A stretch of DNA of 22,610 bases from positions 1 to 22,610 of IMG/VR virus record IMGVR_UViG_3300042507_005434; one strand, written 5' to 3'. The notes below the pieces were generated by a model. The model was not told the DNA's origin. It made no database searches and saw only the letters and a list, made by a program, of their open reading frames with translations. Positions 7,229 to 14,093 of the stretch are shown piece by piece (position 1 is the first letter of the stretch; each line of letters begins with the position of its first letter). This stretch comes from a virus. Made by a program: the position numbers and the translations under genes.

Positions 7229-7630
7229 TCACATGACGAGTTGCGCGACGTCCCTTTTGGTTTTGGCGTCGAGCTTTTCGTCGGCCAGCATCACGCCGCC
7301 GTTGGGCAGGTTCACCATGACGAGGCGGCGGGTTCGTTTGAAAATGACGTCCAATAGCAGCTCGCGGTTGAAAAGTGACGCGCGCGCGCCGGGCAGGTCG
7401 GGAAGTTGGTCGCGGAGGGCTTCGCACGCCTCTTGACTTTCGAGGATGGCGGCAACGATCTGGCCGGTGGAGAGTCCGCCTGCGCCGTCGGGGCTGAACC
7501 AGTAGTGCACAACCTCGCGCCCTTTCTGGACAACGCGCGAAATCGGGTCCTGTTGGCGAAGTGGGACGCCCACCGTGCAAAGGGTGGCGGCGACTTTTGT
7601 GTCCGTCGTGGCGTAGTAAGCGACCTGCAT
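7229..7630 (-). CDS. Hypothetical protein between tail tube and chaperones
   Basis: This 133-residue protein starts at ATG 7628-7630, 33 bases after the tail tube stop. The N-terminus MQVAYYATTDTKVAATLCTV is followed by PLRQQDPISRVVQKG, a central helical part (QIVAAILESQEACEALRDQLPDLPG) and a basic C-terminal part (LDVIFKRTRRLVMVNLPNGG ... KTKRDVAQLVM). No catalytic motif, signal peptide or membrane segment. It does not look like a known tail tube or chaperone to me. Composition is normal for a real gene. It is followed by a hairpin, so the transcript may be attenuated after it. A small tail-assembly factor is a reasonable guess, nothing more. Confidence 0.75.
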   Translation of the reverse strand: MQVAYYATTDTKVAATLCTVGVPLRQQDPISRVVQKGREVVHYWFSPDGAGGLSTGQIVAAILESQEACEALRDQLPDLPGARASLFNRELLLDVIFKRTRRLVMVNLPNGGVMLADEKLDAKTKRDVAQLVM

Positions 7631-7663
7631 CTCTGAATCTCTGGTTGAGGGCGTTGGGGCCGC

Positions 7664-8011
7664 TTAGAAGCCGTGGTTGGAAGCGCCGATCGTCACCGAT
7701 TGGAAATCATTGGGCGCGCGGTTCACGGCCACGCTGTCCACGTAGAACGTGCCGGTGACGCCACCGAGGCTCGCTGTGGCGTTGGCCAGGGTGATCGAGG
7801 CGCCGATGGTGGGCAGAGCGGCTTTGATGTATCCGCTCATGGAGGCGACGGACTTTTTGCCGTGATAGGCAACGGCGACATGATCGCCGTCCTCGTCCAC
7901 AACGACGGTTTTGTCGCTGTCAGAGGTTTGCGAGAAAGAGGTGAAGACCGCGACGGTTTCGGAGGAACCGCCGAAAGTGATTGAAGTAAGTCCGATAATG
8001 GTTGCACTCAT
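7664..8011 (-). CDS. Major tail tube protein (probable)
   Basis: This is a 115-residue protein. I start it at the ATG 8009-8011 (MSATIIGLTSITFGG); an upstream in-frame TTG would add only MTTHQWQ and lies inside a TTGACAAC element. It is beta-rich: HVAVAYHGKKSVASMSGYIK, then a Gly/Ala-rich middle, then GTFYVDSVAVNRAPNDFQSVTIGA. The '(F)YVDSV... NDF ... VTI' ending resembles small tail tube proteins of long-tailed phages. Position after the connector genes and before the chaperone/tape-measure set is exactly where the tube gene sits. It is shorter than lambda gpV (246 aa), which carries an extra Ig domain. Assigned by context and pattern. Confidence 0.72.
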   Translation of the reverse strand: MSATIIGLTSITFGGSSETVAVFTSFSQTSDSDKTVVVDEDGDHVAVAYHGKKSVASMSGYIKAALPTIGASITLANATASLGGVTGTFYVDSVAVNRAPNDFQSVTIGASNHGF

Positions 8012-8035
8012 TTGCCATTGGTGCGTTGTCAACTT

Positions 8036-8251
8036 TTAGCGGACGCGATAGATGCCGGTACGCTGGCCGGACTTCTGCTCGTAGCCTTCGAAAACGGCGT
8101 TTTTGATGCTGGCGGCGACGGCTTCGTCGGCCAAACATGCCGGCCAATCGGTCAGGCGGATAAGGCCGTCAGGGCGCTGGGGTGGGATAGGCTTCGTTGC
8201 ACCAGACTCGAAGGGGGATGCTGCGGCGGAAGCTGCGGGTTTCGTTTTCAT
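8036..8251 (-). CDS. Short hypothetical protein overlapping the upstream gene
   Basis: This is a 71-residue frame starting at ATG 8249-8251 inside the end of the previous gene (83-base overlap) and ending 24 bases before the tail tube start. The C-terminal two thirds (PDGLIRLTDWPACLADEAVAASIKNAVFEGYEQKSGQRTGIYRVR) look protein-like. The first 20 residues are Ala/Pro/Lys-rich and could be out of frame with the true start. Without this gene, 8036-8168 would be an empty 150-base gap in an otherwise tightly packed operon, which favours it being real. A later non-ATG start (CTG or TTG) inside the gap is possible. Function unknown. Confidence 0.55.
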   Translation of the reverse strand: MKTKPAASAAASPFESGATKPIPPQRPDGLIRLTDWPACLADEAVAASIKNAVFEGYEQKSGQRTGIYRVR

Positions 8252-8663
8252 AAATCACAGGCTCAAACTCGACACCCCAAACTTTCACAAGGTCAGTGGC
8301 GTTGAGGTTGGCGAGAAAGTTAGCCCCGGTGACGACGTTCCAGAGGTCGTGCCAAAGCGCCTTGAAGCCGGAGGCTCCTTCGTCGTCGTCGGCGCTATCG
8401 GGCAAGCGGCGCTCGTGGCGTTCTTCGTCGGGCGTTTCGTCGGCGGCGGTCGTGAGGGTGATGGTGACGCGCGCGTTCCACGTTTTCATGCCGAGCACGA
8501 GCTCATCGAGCTTCTCGGCACGAATGGCGATCATCGGCAAGCTGTCCTCGTCGGACTCGTCGGCAGAGGTGATCCGGCAGGCGGCAAAGTTGGCGTCTGC
8601 GGTCAGGACCGTATCAACGGCTCGCTCCAAGGATTCCTCAAGGCTGTATTCGGGCGCGCTCAT
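8169..8663 (-). CDS. Probable tail terminator or connector protein (gpU position)
   Basis: This 164-residue acidic protein starts ATG 8661-8663 in an ATGA overlap with the gene before. The N-terminus EYSLEESLERAVDTVLTADANF is helical. Then come beta strands: LPMIAIRAEKLDELVLGMKTWNARVTITLTTAADETP, and a C-terminus VWGVEFEPVIYENETRSFRRSIPLRVWC. The pattern of a helix, a three-strand sheet with 'WNARVTITL', and a final strand 'RSIPLRVWC' resembles the tail-terminator/minor tail protein U-like fold. This gene sits between the FII-like connector and the tail tube, the usual place of that gene. By eye only. Confidence 0.68.
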   Translation of the reverse strand: MSAPEYSLEESLERAVDTVLTADANFAACRITSADESDEDSLPMIAIRAEKLDELVLGMKTWNARVTITLTTAADETPDEERHERRLPDSADDDEGASGFKALWHDLWNVVTGANFLANLNATDLVKVWGVEFEPVIYENETRSFRRSIPLRVWCNEAYPTPAP

Positions 8664-8965
8664 TTTGTGTCGGGGCTTTGCAGGGTGAGATCAATGGTGG
8701 CGGTGTCGGTGTCGATTTGCGTGATGCGGTAGCGGCGGCCTTGAAACTTGACGATGCCGCCAAGGCGGAAGGCCGGGGCCCCGTCTTTGAGCACGGTGGC
8801 GGTGAGTCCCCTTGCCGCCTCGAAGCCGCCTTCGCCCAAGGCGTTGCCATACGTTTCCTCGCCCACCACGGCCAAATAGCAGCGCTCACGATATTCGATT
8901 TGGTCGCGGATGGTGCCGACGGCTTCGGCGCTGGCGGCGGTGTAGGCCTGGGCAAACTGGCTCAT
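8660..8965 (-). CDS. Head-tail joining protein (gpFII-like, probable)
   Basis: This 101-residue protein starts at ATG 8963-8965, overlapping the glycosyltransferase stop as ATGA. The C-terminal half ends with a beta-strand set, GGIVKFQGRRYRITQIDTDTATIDLTLQSPDTK. The text 'F.GRRYRI..I..D.ATIDLTL' is typical of small head-completion/stopper proteins of the FII group, which plug the portal-adaptor ring and receive the tail. A CTGACACC element is present 19 bases upstream of the start. It is separated from the capsid gene by the methyltransferase/glycosyltransferase cassette, a sign that the cassette was inserted into an older head-connector order. Confidence 0.7.
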   Translation of the reverse strand: MSQFAQAYTAASAEAVGTIRDQIEYRERCYLAVVGEETYGNALGEGGFEAARGLTATVLKDGAPAFRLGGIVKFQGRRYRITQIDTDTATIDLTLQSPDTK

Positions 8966-10746
8966 GCGCTGGGGGTGGTGTCAGCTTTCGGCACGAGGTC
9001 GGGATTGCGGCGGCGGAAGATGGCCTCACCGACTTGAAAGGCGTCCTCGGAGTTTTCGGCGGCATAGGTGGCGTCGGTCGGCACGGCGGGATTCCAAAAC
9101 GGATGCTCGTGCTTGAAGACCAAATCGGACGGGACGAGAAAACCGCTGCGTTTGGCGCGCATGGAAAACTCGGTGTCGGAAAACACTCCGGCATATTCGG
9201 GAGCGAGGATGTTTTGCTCGCCATAGCCGAGATGCGGAAACGTCGGGCGGGTGACGCAGAACGTGACCATCAAGTCGTCGTTGCGGTAGCCGTCTTTGAT
9301 TTGCAGAATTGCTGGTTGGTTGGCGTCTACATGCGCGCGCAAAGCGTCCTCAATCGCCACGTCCCAATGAAGCGGCGGGAATACGTCGTCTTGCGCGGTG
9401 ATGATGATTTGCCCGGTGGCGGCGTTGGTTGCGGCGTTGTAATTTTGGACGGCGGTTCCGCCAATGCGGTCGAGGTTGCCAGCGGGTGAAACGGCATGAC
9501 GGAAGCGGGAGAGGATGCCTGCGGATTCTTCGTCGTCCGCGCTAAAGCCGAAGATGTATTCGATGCGCTCCGGGTTGGCGGCGGCATCGAGCCAGCGTTT
9601 GCGGGTGAGCGCGGCCTGTTGCGCGCGGCCACGGGTGGGATGGCACACGCTGATGCTGTATTTGTGGCCCTTGAGCCGCGCGCGCTCAATATCATCAGCC
9701 TTGTCGGGTTGGCCGGACATGCGGAGCCATTGCGTCCAAAGTGCTTCACCGGCCCAGCCGTAGAGGCCGTCGCGGTGTGTCCACGGCTTGTCCACCGGGC
9801 GCGGCAAGGCCATCATTGCGCGGATGTAGGCTTCGGCGGTCACAAGGTCGCCAAGATCAAGGTGCATCGCGCCAAGCAGGGCCAAGGCCTCGCGGCGGTT
9901 GGGTTGCGTGCGGTACGCACTGTGCAGCGCCGTGAGCATGGCCTTGTATTCGGCGCTGTCCGTTTCGAGAATCGGCGGGCGGGCCAGTTCGCAGATGTTT
10001 AGGCAAAGCTCGTAACGCTCGGTGGCTTTGAGGTTCGGGTGTGCCAAGGCTTGCTTGGCGAGATCCATAGCCTCGGCTTTGCGTCCGTGGCCCATGTATT
10101 CGCCGTGGAGATGGTAAAGCTCGCTGACGGTGCGCTCGGCTTCGGGGATGCTTTCGAGGATGGTCAAATTGCGGTTGCTGCCTTGCTTGGGCTCGTCGTC
10201 GGGCAGGTGCACGACGGTGGGTTCGTCACAGCGGGCGATGTTGGTCCCGGCGTCCATCTGGAAATTCTCATGGATGCGATTGACCCATCGGCCCTTGTCG
10301 CGGCGGACGAGGCGTTCGCGGAGGTTGTGGGCGATGCCGCGACCGGCCACGTTGTGATACAGGGCAAAGGCGTCGAATTTGTCGCCGTGTTTTTCAAGCA
10401 GCTCGTGCAGGGCGCTGGCGAAATTCGGGCCGGGTGTGTCGTCGCTATCCACCCACAGCGCCCAAGGCTTCGAGGCGAGGTCGAAGGACTTTTGCCGCGC
10501 GGCTCCAAAGTCGTCTACATGCGGCCATTGATTGCCGGGGGCGTTGGCATAAACGCCGTAGATCGCGCCGTGCTTTTGGCACACTTCGGCAACCTTGAGG
10601 TTTTTCGCGTCGGCTCCACAGGCATGAACCACGACCATTTCGCCAACGGCGGGGCCGAATTGAGTGAGGCAACGGTCAAGCCGTTTGGGTTCGTTGCCGA
10701 CGATGACACAAAGCGCGATCTGCTCGCGTGGGCTGGTTTTCTCCAT
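8962..10746 (-). CDS. Tandem glycosyltransferase with central TPR-like helices
   Basis: This is a 594-residue protein. Residues 8-105 have the GT2/GT-A start (IALCVIVGNEPKRLDRCL) and the acidic nucleotide-sugar motif WVDSDD at 98-103. Residues about 195-355 are helical repeats resembling TPRs (HLDLGDLVTAEAYIRAMMALP). From about 361 a second GT-A-like unit begins (HKYSISVCHPTRGRAQQAAL). It has IITAQDDVFPP (acidic pair 453-454) and a late SDLVFKHEHPFW histidine motif. Two donors or two steps, or one catalytic and one binding domain, are possible. The likely target is a virion protein, since no hydroxymethyl-nucleotide gene is seen. Start: ATG 10744-10746; a TTGACAAC element lies 23 bases upstream, and the methyltransferase stop TGA is inside that element. 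Confidence 0.85.
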   Translation of the reverse strand: MEKTSPREQIALCVIVGNEPKRLDRCLTQFGPAVGEMVVVHACGADAKNLKVAEVCQKHGAIYGVYANAPGNQWPHVDDFGAARQKSFDLASKPWALWVDSDDTPGPNFASALHELLEKHGDKFDAFALYHNVAGRGIAHNLRERLVRRDKGRWVNRIHENFQMDAGTNIARCDEPTVVHLPDDEPKQGSNRNLTILESIPEAERTVSELYHLHGEYMGHGRKAEAMDLAKQALAHPNLKATERYELCLNICELARPPILETDSAEYKAMLTALHSAYRTQPNRREALALLGAMHLDLGDLVTAEAYIRAMMALPRPVDKPWTHRDGLYGWAGEALWTQWLRMSGQPDKADDIERARLKGHKYSISVCHPTRGRAQQAALTRKRWLDAAANPERIEYIFGFSADDEESAGILSRFRHAVSPAGNLDRIGGTAVQNYNAATNAATGQIIITAQDDVFPPLHWDVAIEDALRAHVDANQPAILQIKDGYRNDDLMVTFCVTRPTFPHLGYGEQNILAPEYAGVFSDTEFSMRAKRSGFLVPSDLVFKHEHPFWNPAVPTDATYAAENSEDAFQVGEAIFRRRNPDLVPKADTTPSA

Positions 10747-10765
10747 CTCGCGGGGAGATGGGTTG

Positions 10766-12007
10766 TCAACAAACGGCGGCTATCCTCGCCTTGGCGATCT
10801 CGACGTATTCGGCCTCACGCTCGATGCCGATAAAGTTGAAGCCCTCCAGTGTCGCCGCCTTGCCCGTGCTGCCGCTGCCCATAAAGGGATCAAGCACGAT
10901 GCCGCCCGGTGGGGTGATGAGGCGGCAAAGGTAGCGCATTAGGGCAGTGGGCTTGACGGTGGGGTGGTGGTTGCGGGCAAGTTTAACGCCGCGCGTATGT
11001 TGAGCGCCGCCGTCCGCCCTCACCGTGCGGTCTGGCGCCTGAATCCCCTCGCATCCCTCATCACGATCCTTTTTGCTTGCCTTGGCGCAGTAGAAGAAGC
11101 GGGCGGCGGAGCCGGAGTCTCGGTATTGCTGCGTCTCAGCGTTGCCCCATGTGCCGCTGTAAACGCCACCAGAGTCTGTGCCGGTGTTACCTCCGTTTCT
11201 TGCGTTCGCCGCAGGAAACAACCCCACCACATCGTCGCTGCCGTCGTGGATTAGGTTTGCCGGCCAGCGACCTTGCTGTCTGACTTGTTTTATACGCGTG
11301 CCGCGGTCAATCCATCCGCCGCCATAAACGCTGGTTGATCCATCTGACGACTTGCATGGGGCTTCATTAAAGCGTTCGCCGTTTTCGTTTGGCGGCACCT
11401 TGCACCCATCCACATTCAGCGCACCCGTGCCGTGCTCTAGCACGTTGGCCGCCACGGTGCCGGACAGCGGCTTGCGGGCGACGGTGATGGGTTCCAGCGC
11501 GGGCTTCAGGGCGGTGCCCCAGCCTTGCCATTGCTTTGCGGCGTGGGTGGCGGGGGCGGTGATGATCGTCGTTGACGGACCGCCGAGGCTTTCGCCATAT
11601 CCTGTTTCGCCCGTGCCGTTGTTTGGGCGACGGCTTGCGTATGCGTTGACCCCCACCACCTCCCTTTTCACCCCAGCCGCCTTATCCATCGCCTTGCTAA
11701 CGTCGTGCGACTTCGGAAACCCTGATCCATACACCCACGCAATCATGTCCCGAATTTCAAAGCCTGCGTCCTCAATCCGCACGGCCATCCGGTGTTGCGT
11801 GCGCGTACCCGCAAACGCCAGCAAATGCCCGCCCGGCTTGAGCACCCGCAAACACTCGCGCCATATCTCCTCGCTTGGCACATCGTAGTCCCAACGCTTG
11901 CCCATGAAGCTCAGGCCGTAGGGCGGGTCGGTGACGATGGAATCCACGCCGGCGTCGGGCATGGTGCGGAGAATTTCCAAACAGTCGCCGTGGTAAATCT
12001 CTTGCAT
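10766..12007 (-). CDS. Orphan DNA methyltransferase (N6-adenine/N4-cytosine type)
   Basis: This is a 413-residue protein. Motif IV DPPY is at residues 27-30 (TDPPYGLSFMGKRWD). Motif I DPFMGSGSTG comes late, at 373-382. This beta-type order, with motif IV before motif I, is that of a class of amino-methyltransferases; a closing FNFIGIEREAEYVEIAKARI completes the SAM-binding fold. The large middle (about residues 95-345) is a variable target-recognition region with several Gly-rich loops. It has no restriction endonuclease partner nearby. It probably protects phage DNA from host restriction or marks it for packaging or replication. It starts at ATG 12005-12007, 24 bases after a terminator, with a TTGACACT element 22 bases upstream. 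Confidence 0.92.
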   Translation of the reverse strand: MQEIYHGDCLEILRTMPDAGVDSIVTDPPYGLSFMGKRWDYDVPSEEIWRECLRVLKPGGHLLAFAGTRTQHRMAVRIEDAGFEIRDMIAWVYGSGFPKSHDVSKAMDKAAGVKREVVGVNAYASRRPNNGTGETGYGESLGGPSTTIITAPATHAAKQWQGWGTALKPALEPITVARKPLSGTVAANVLEHGTGALNVDGCKVPPNENGERFNEAPCKSSDGSTSVYGGGWIDRGTRIKQVRQQGRWPANLIHDGSDDVVGLFPAANARNGGNTGTDSGGVYSGTWGNAETQQYRDSGSAARFFYCAKASKKDRDEGCEGIQAPDRTVRADGGAQHTRGVKLARNHHPTVKPTALMRYLCRLITPPGGIVLDPFMGSGSTGKAATLEGFNFIGIEREAEYVEIAKARIAAVC

Positions 12008-12030
12008 CTCGCGGCTTGCCGAGTGTCAAC

Positions 12031-12060
12031 AAAACGAAAACCCCCGGCGGTTGCCGGGGG
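12031..12060 (-). terminator. Rho-independent terminator after the major capsid gene
   Basis: On the minus strand, CCCCCGGC pairs perfectly with GCCGGGGG around an AACC loop (12041-12060). TTTTCGTTTT follows at 12031-12040. It lies 33 bases after the capsid stop. It should end most capsid transcripts and lower expression of the methyltransferase and genes beyond. Confidence 0.88.
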
Positions 12061-12092
12061 CTTCGTGTTGCGGTTGGGGAGATGGAGACGAA

Positions 12093-12989
12093 CTACGCTC
12101 CGAGAGCCAATTTCGCTGCGCCAGTGATCGCGCGGCTTGCGCCGAACACACACTCGAACGAGACGAAATGCTTGCCGCTCGAGGGGTTGTAGTGGCGACG
12201 ATAGCCGAGGGCGAGGCCGCTGGCGGGATCGTTGACCACAGTGGCGGCCAAGTATTCGCTGGGCGCTTGGGGTTCCAAGGCGCGGACGGCGATGGCGGCG
12301 GCGCTGGGGTGAACGGCCAAAGCGGAGAGGCTGATGCCGTTGGCGGGCAAGATCATCGACTCATAGACGTTCATGCCGAGGACGCGGGGCGCGCGGCCCT
12401 CGCTGATGGCGTCGCGGCTGCCAAAGGCGCTGGCATCCAACAGGCCGGACTGCGACAGCAGGCTGTCGTAGAGCGCGGTATTCAGGATGAGAGCGCGGTC
12501 GGTGAGCGGGGCTTTCTCATCGCTCAACGCTTTGCGAAGGGCGCGGGCGTTGGTGATGGTGAAGGCCGAGAGGTTGGTGAGCGAGGCGCTGAACTGCGCG
12601 GCGCTGCCAGCCGTGGTGACGAAAAGGTTGTAGAACGAAGTTAGCACGCTCTGAGCCAAGGCGCGGCCTTGCTGCGTGGCAAACTTGGTGATCTCGGCGA
12701 CCGAGGATTTGGAATACTCGGTGTCGGACAGTGAAACCGTCACAATGCGGTGGGTGTCCACGTTGATTGTGACTTTGTTCATCGTGCCGCCGTCGACTTC
12801 GTAGGAGTTGTCGAAGGTGGTCGCGGTGAGGTTGGCGATGAGCGGAACTTCGACGGACGCGCCACGACGGACGACTTCGTTGGAATACGAAGTCGTGAAG
12901 ATCGAGAGCGGTTCGAGGTCTGCGGTGAAGGACTCAAGCGCGGCTTGCGCGATGAGTTTGTCGTTGAGGGCGGCGTTGATGGTGGCCAT
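12093..12989 (-). CDS. Major capsid protein (HK97 fold, probable)
   Basis: This 298-residue protein follows the protease/scaffold gene by 21 bases. It begins MATINAALNDKLIAQAALESF and shows the usual coat features. There is an N-arm and E-loop region with RGASVEVPLIANLTATTFDNSYEVDGG. A central helix-rich P domain (ATQQGRALAQSVLTSFYNLF) follows. The A-domain end is LFVTTAG ... RALILNTALYDSLLSQSG ... RVLGMNVYESMILP and a C-terminal GLALGYRRHYNPSSGKHFVSFECVFGA. The 'ALILNTALYDSLLSQ ... LGMNVYES' text is typical of P22/HK97-like coats. No propeptide is obvious, in keeping with a separate scaffold domain. No Shine-Dalgarno is seen; the gene may rely on re-initiation or on its A-rich leader. Confidence 0.9.
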   Translation of the reverse strand: MATINAALNDKLIAQAALESFTADLEPLSIFTTSYSNEVVRRGASVEVPLIANLTATTFDNSYEVDGGTMNKVTINVDTHRIVTVSLSDTEYSKSSVAEITKFATQQGRALAQSVLTSFYNLFVTTAGSAAQFSASLTNLSAFTITNARALRKALSDEKAPLTDRALILNTALYDSLLSQSGLLDASAFGSRDAISEGRAPRVLGMNVYESMILPANGISLSALAVHPSAAAIAVRALEPQAPSEYLAATVVNDPASGLALGYRRHYNPSSGKHFVSFECVFGASRAITGAAKLALGA

Positions 12990-13010
12990 AGAGTTTTTGT
13001 GGGTTGGGGG

Positions 13011-13385
13011 TTAAGAGTAAAAAGTTTTGAGGATGGCGGCTTTGTTGGCGCGGTAGAACTCGGTGGCCTCCGGGCCTTCGAGCGCGGCGAACTTTTGCGC
13101 GGCAGTCAGCTCGGGCTCGAGCGTTGCGGCAGCGACCGGCTCCAAGCCAACACTGGCGACGATGGCGGCGGCCTGTTGCCCGGCGCTCATTTGCTCGCTG
13201 CGAAGGACGTTGATTTCGTTGTCCTTGTTGGCGTTTTCGGCGGTGAGGCGCTCGACTTCGGCCTTGAGGGTTTCGATTTCCTTGGCCGTGTCTTCGGCGG
13301 CTTGCGCGGCGATGGACTCGGCTTCGACTTTGGCGGAAAGTTCGGCCTGGAGGGCGTCAACTTTCGCTTGGAGTTCGGCGTTCAT
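13011..13385 (-). CDS. Nested capsid scaffold (Nu3-like), in-frame internal start
   Basis: ATG at 13383-13385 (Met237 of the protease) has a purine-rich GGAAG six bases upstream and a TTGACACC element 23 bases upstream. It would give a 124-aa protein starting MNAELQAKVDALQAEL, almost entirely coiled coil plus the C-terminal coat-binding tail. This reproduces the lambda C/Nu3 layout, in which a separate scaffold is made from the 3' part of the protease gene. The start is inferred from sequence and analogy. Confidence 0.65.
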   Translation of the reverse strand: MNAELQAKVDALQAELSAKVEAESIAAQAAEDTAKEIETLKAEVERLTAENANKDNEINVLRSEQMSAGQQAAAIVASVGLEPVAAATLEPELTAAQKFAALEGPEATEFYRANKAAILKTFYS

Positions 13386-14093
13386 ATTATCTTCCGCGGA
13401 GGTGTCAACCGCGCCGTCGGTGACGGGCGCGTCGGTGACGCTGATGACTTCCTCGGCTTGAGCTTGGGGAGCGGTGGCTTGCATAGTGTTTTGAAAATTG
13501 GCGAAGCGGGCGCGGGCCTGCTCGGGGGTGATGGACGCGGCGGCGGCAAGCGGTTCGTCAATCTCATCGACAAAGCCGAGGCGGAGGGCTTCACCGGCGT
13601 CGAGCCACGTTTCGTCGTCCATCATTTTTTCAATAGACGCGCGGGGCTGGCCGCTTTTGCGGACGTAAGCGTTGACCAGCGTGGCTTTGAGTTTGTCGAG
13701 CACGTCGGCTTCTTTGCGGAGGTCGTTGGCGTCGCCCATGGTCATGCTCCAAGGGTTGTGAATCATGATGAGGGCGTTTTCGGCCATGCGGGTTTCTTCG
13801 CCGGCCATGGCAATGACGCTGGCCATGCTCGCCGCAAGTCCATCGACGTGAACGGTTAAGCCGCCCTTGTGACGCTTGAGGGCGTTGTAGATGGCCGCGC
13901 CTTCGGTGACGCTGCCGCCAACGGAGTTGATGCGAAGGTCGATGTGCTGGCCTTTGAGTTTTTTGATGTCGGCGGCAAATTGCTTAGCGGTGACTCCGCC
14001 GAACCCGATCTCATCGTAGATCGAAACCTCCACGCTTTCGGGGGCTTCACGGTCATCGGTCGATTGAATTGCATACCAGCGGGCGGAGTTCAT
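13011..14093 (-). CDS. ClpP-type prohead protease fused to a C-terminal scaffold
   Basis: This is a 360-residue protein; I start at ATG 14091-14093, which overlaps the portal stop as ATGA. The longer upstream frame lies inside the portal gene and is discarded. Residues 52-65 (DLRINSVGGSVTEG) form the ClpP oxyanion strand. The catalytic residues by analogy with ClpP are Ser89 (GLAASMAS), His112 (MIHNPW) and an Asp near 159-160 (MMDDETWLDAGEALRLGFVD). Residues about 237-310 form a long heptad coiled coil (LQAKVDALQAELSAKVEAE), the scaffold. The C-terminus ends ATEFYRANKAAILKTFYS, which may bind the coat protein. The role is to cleave scaffold and portal/coat parts during head maturation, as with lambda gpC. 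Confidence 0.93.
   Translation of the reverse strand: MNSARWYAIQSTDDREAPESVEVSIYDEIGFGGVTAKQFAADIKKLKGQHIDLRINSVGGSVTEGAAIYNALKRHKGGLTVHVDGLAASMASVIAMAGEETRMAENALIMIHNPWSMTMGDANDLRKEADVLDKLKATLVNAYVRKSGQPRASIEKMMDDETWLDAGEALRLGFVDEIDEPLAAAASITPEQARARFANFQNTMQATAPQAQAEEVISVTDAPVTDGAVDTSAEDNMNAELQAKVDALQAELSAKVEAESIAAQAAEDTAKEIETLKAEVERLTAENANKDNEINVLRSEQMSAGQQAAAIVASVGLEPVAAATLEPELTAAQKFAALEGPEATEFYRANKAAILKTFYS

Noticed and set aside
12750-13859. Long plus-strand open frame (369 aa)
   Set aside because: It is antisense to the capsid and the protease/scaffold genes, Gly/Arg/Val-rich and lacks any domain; a high-GC shadow.
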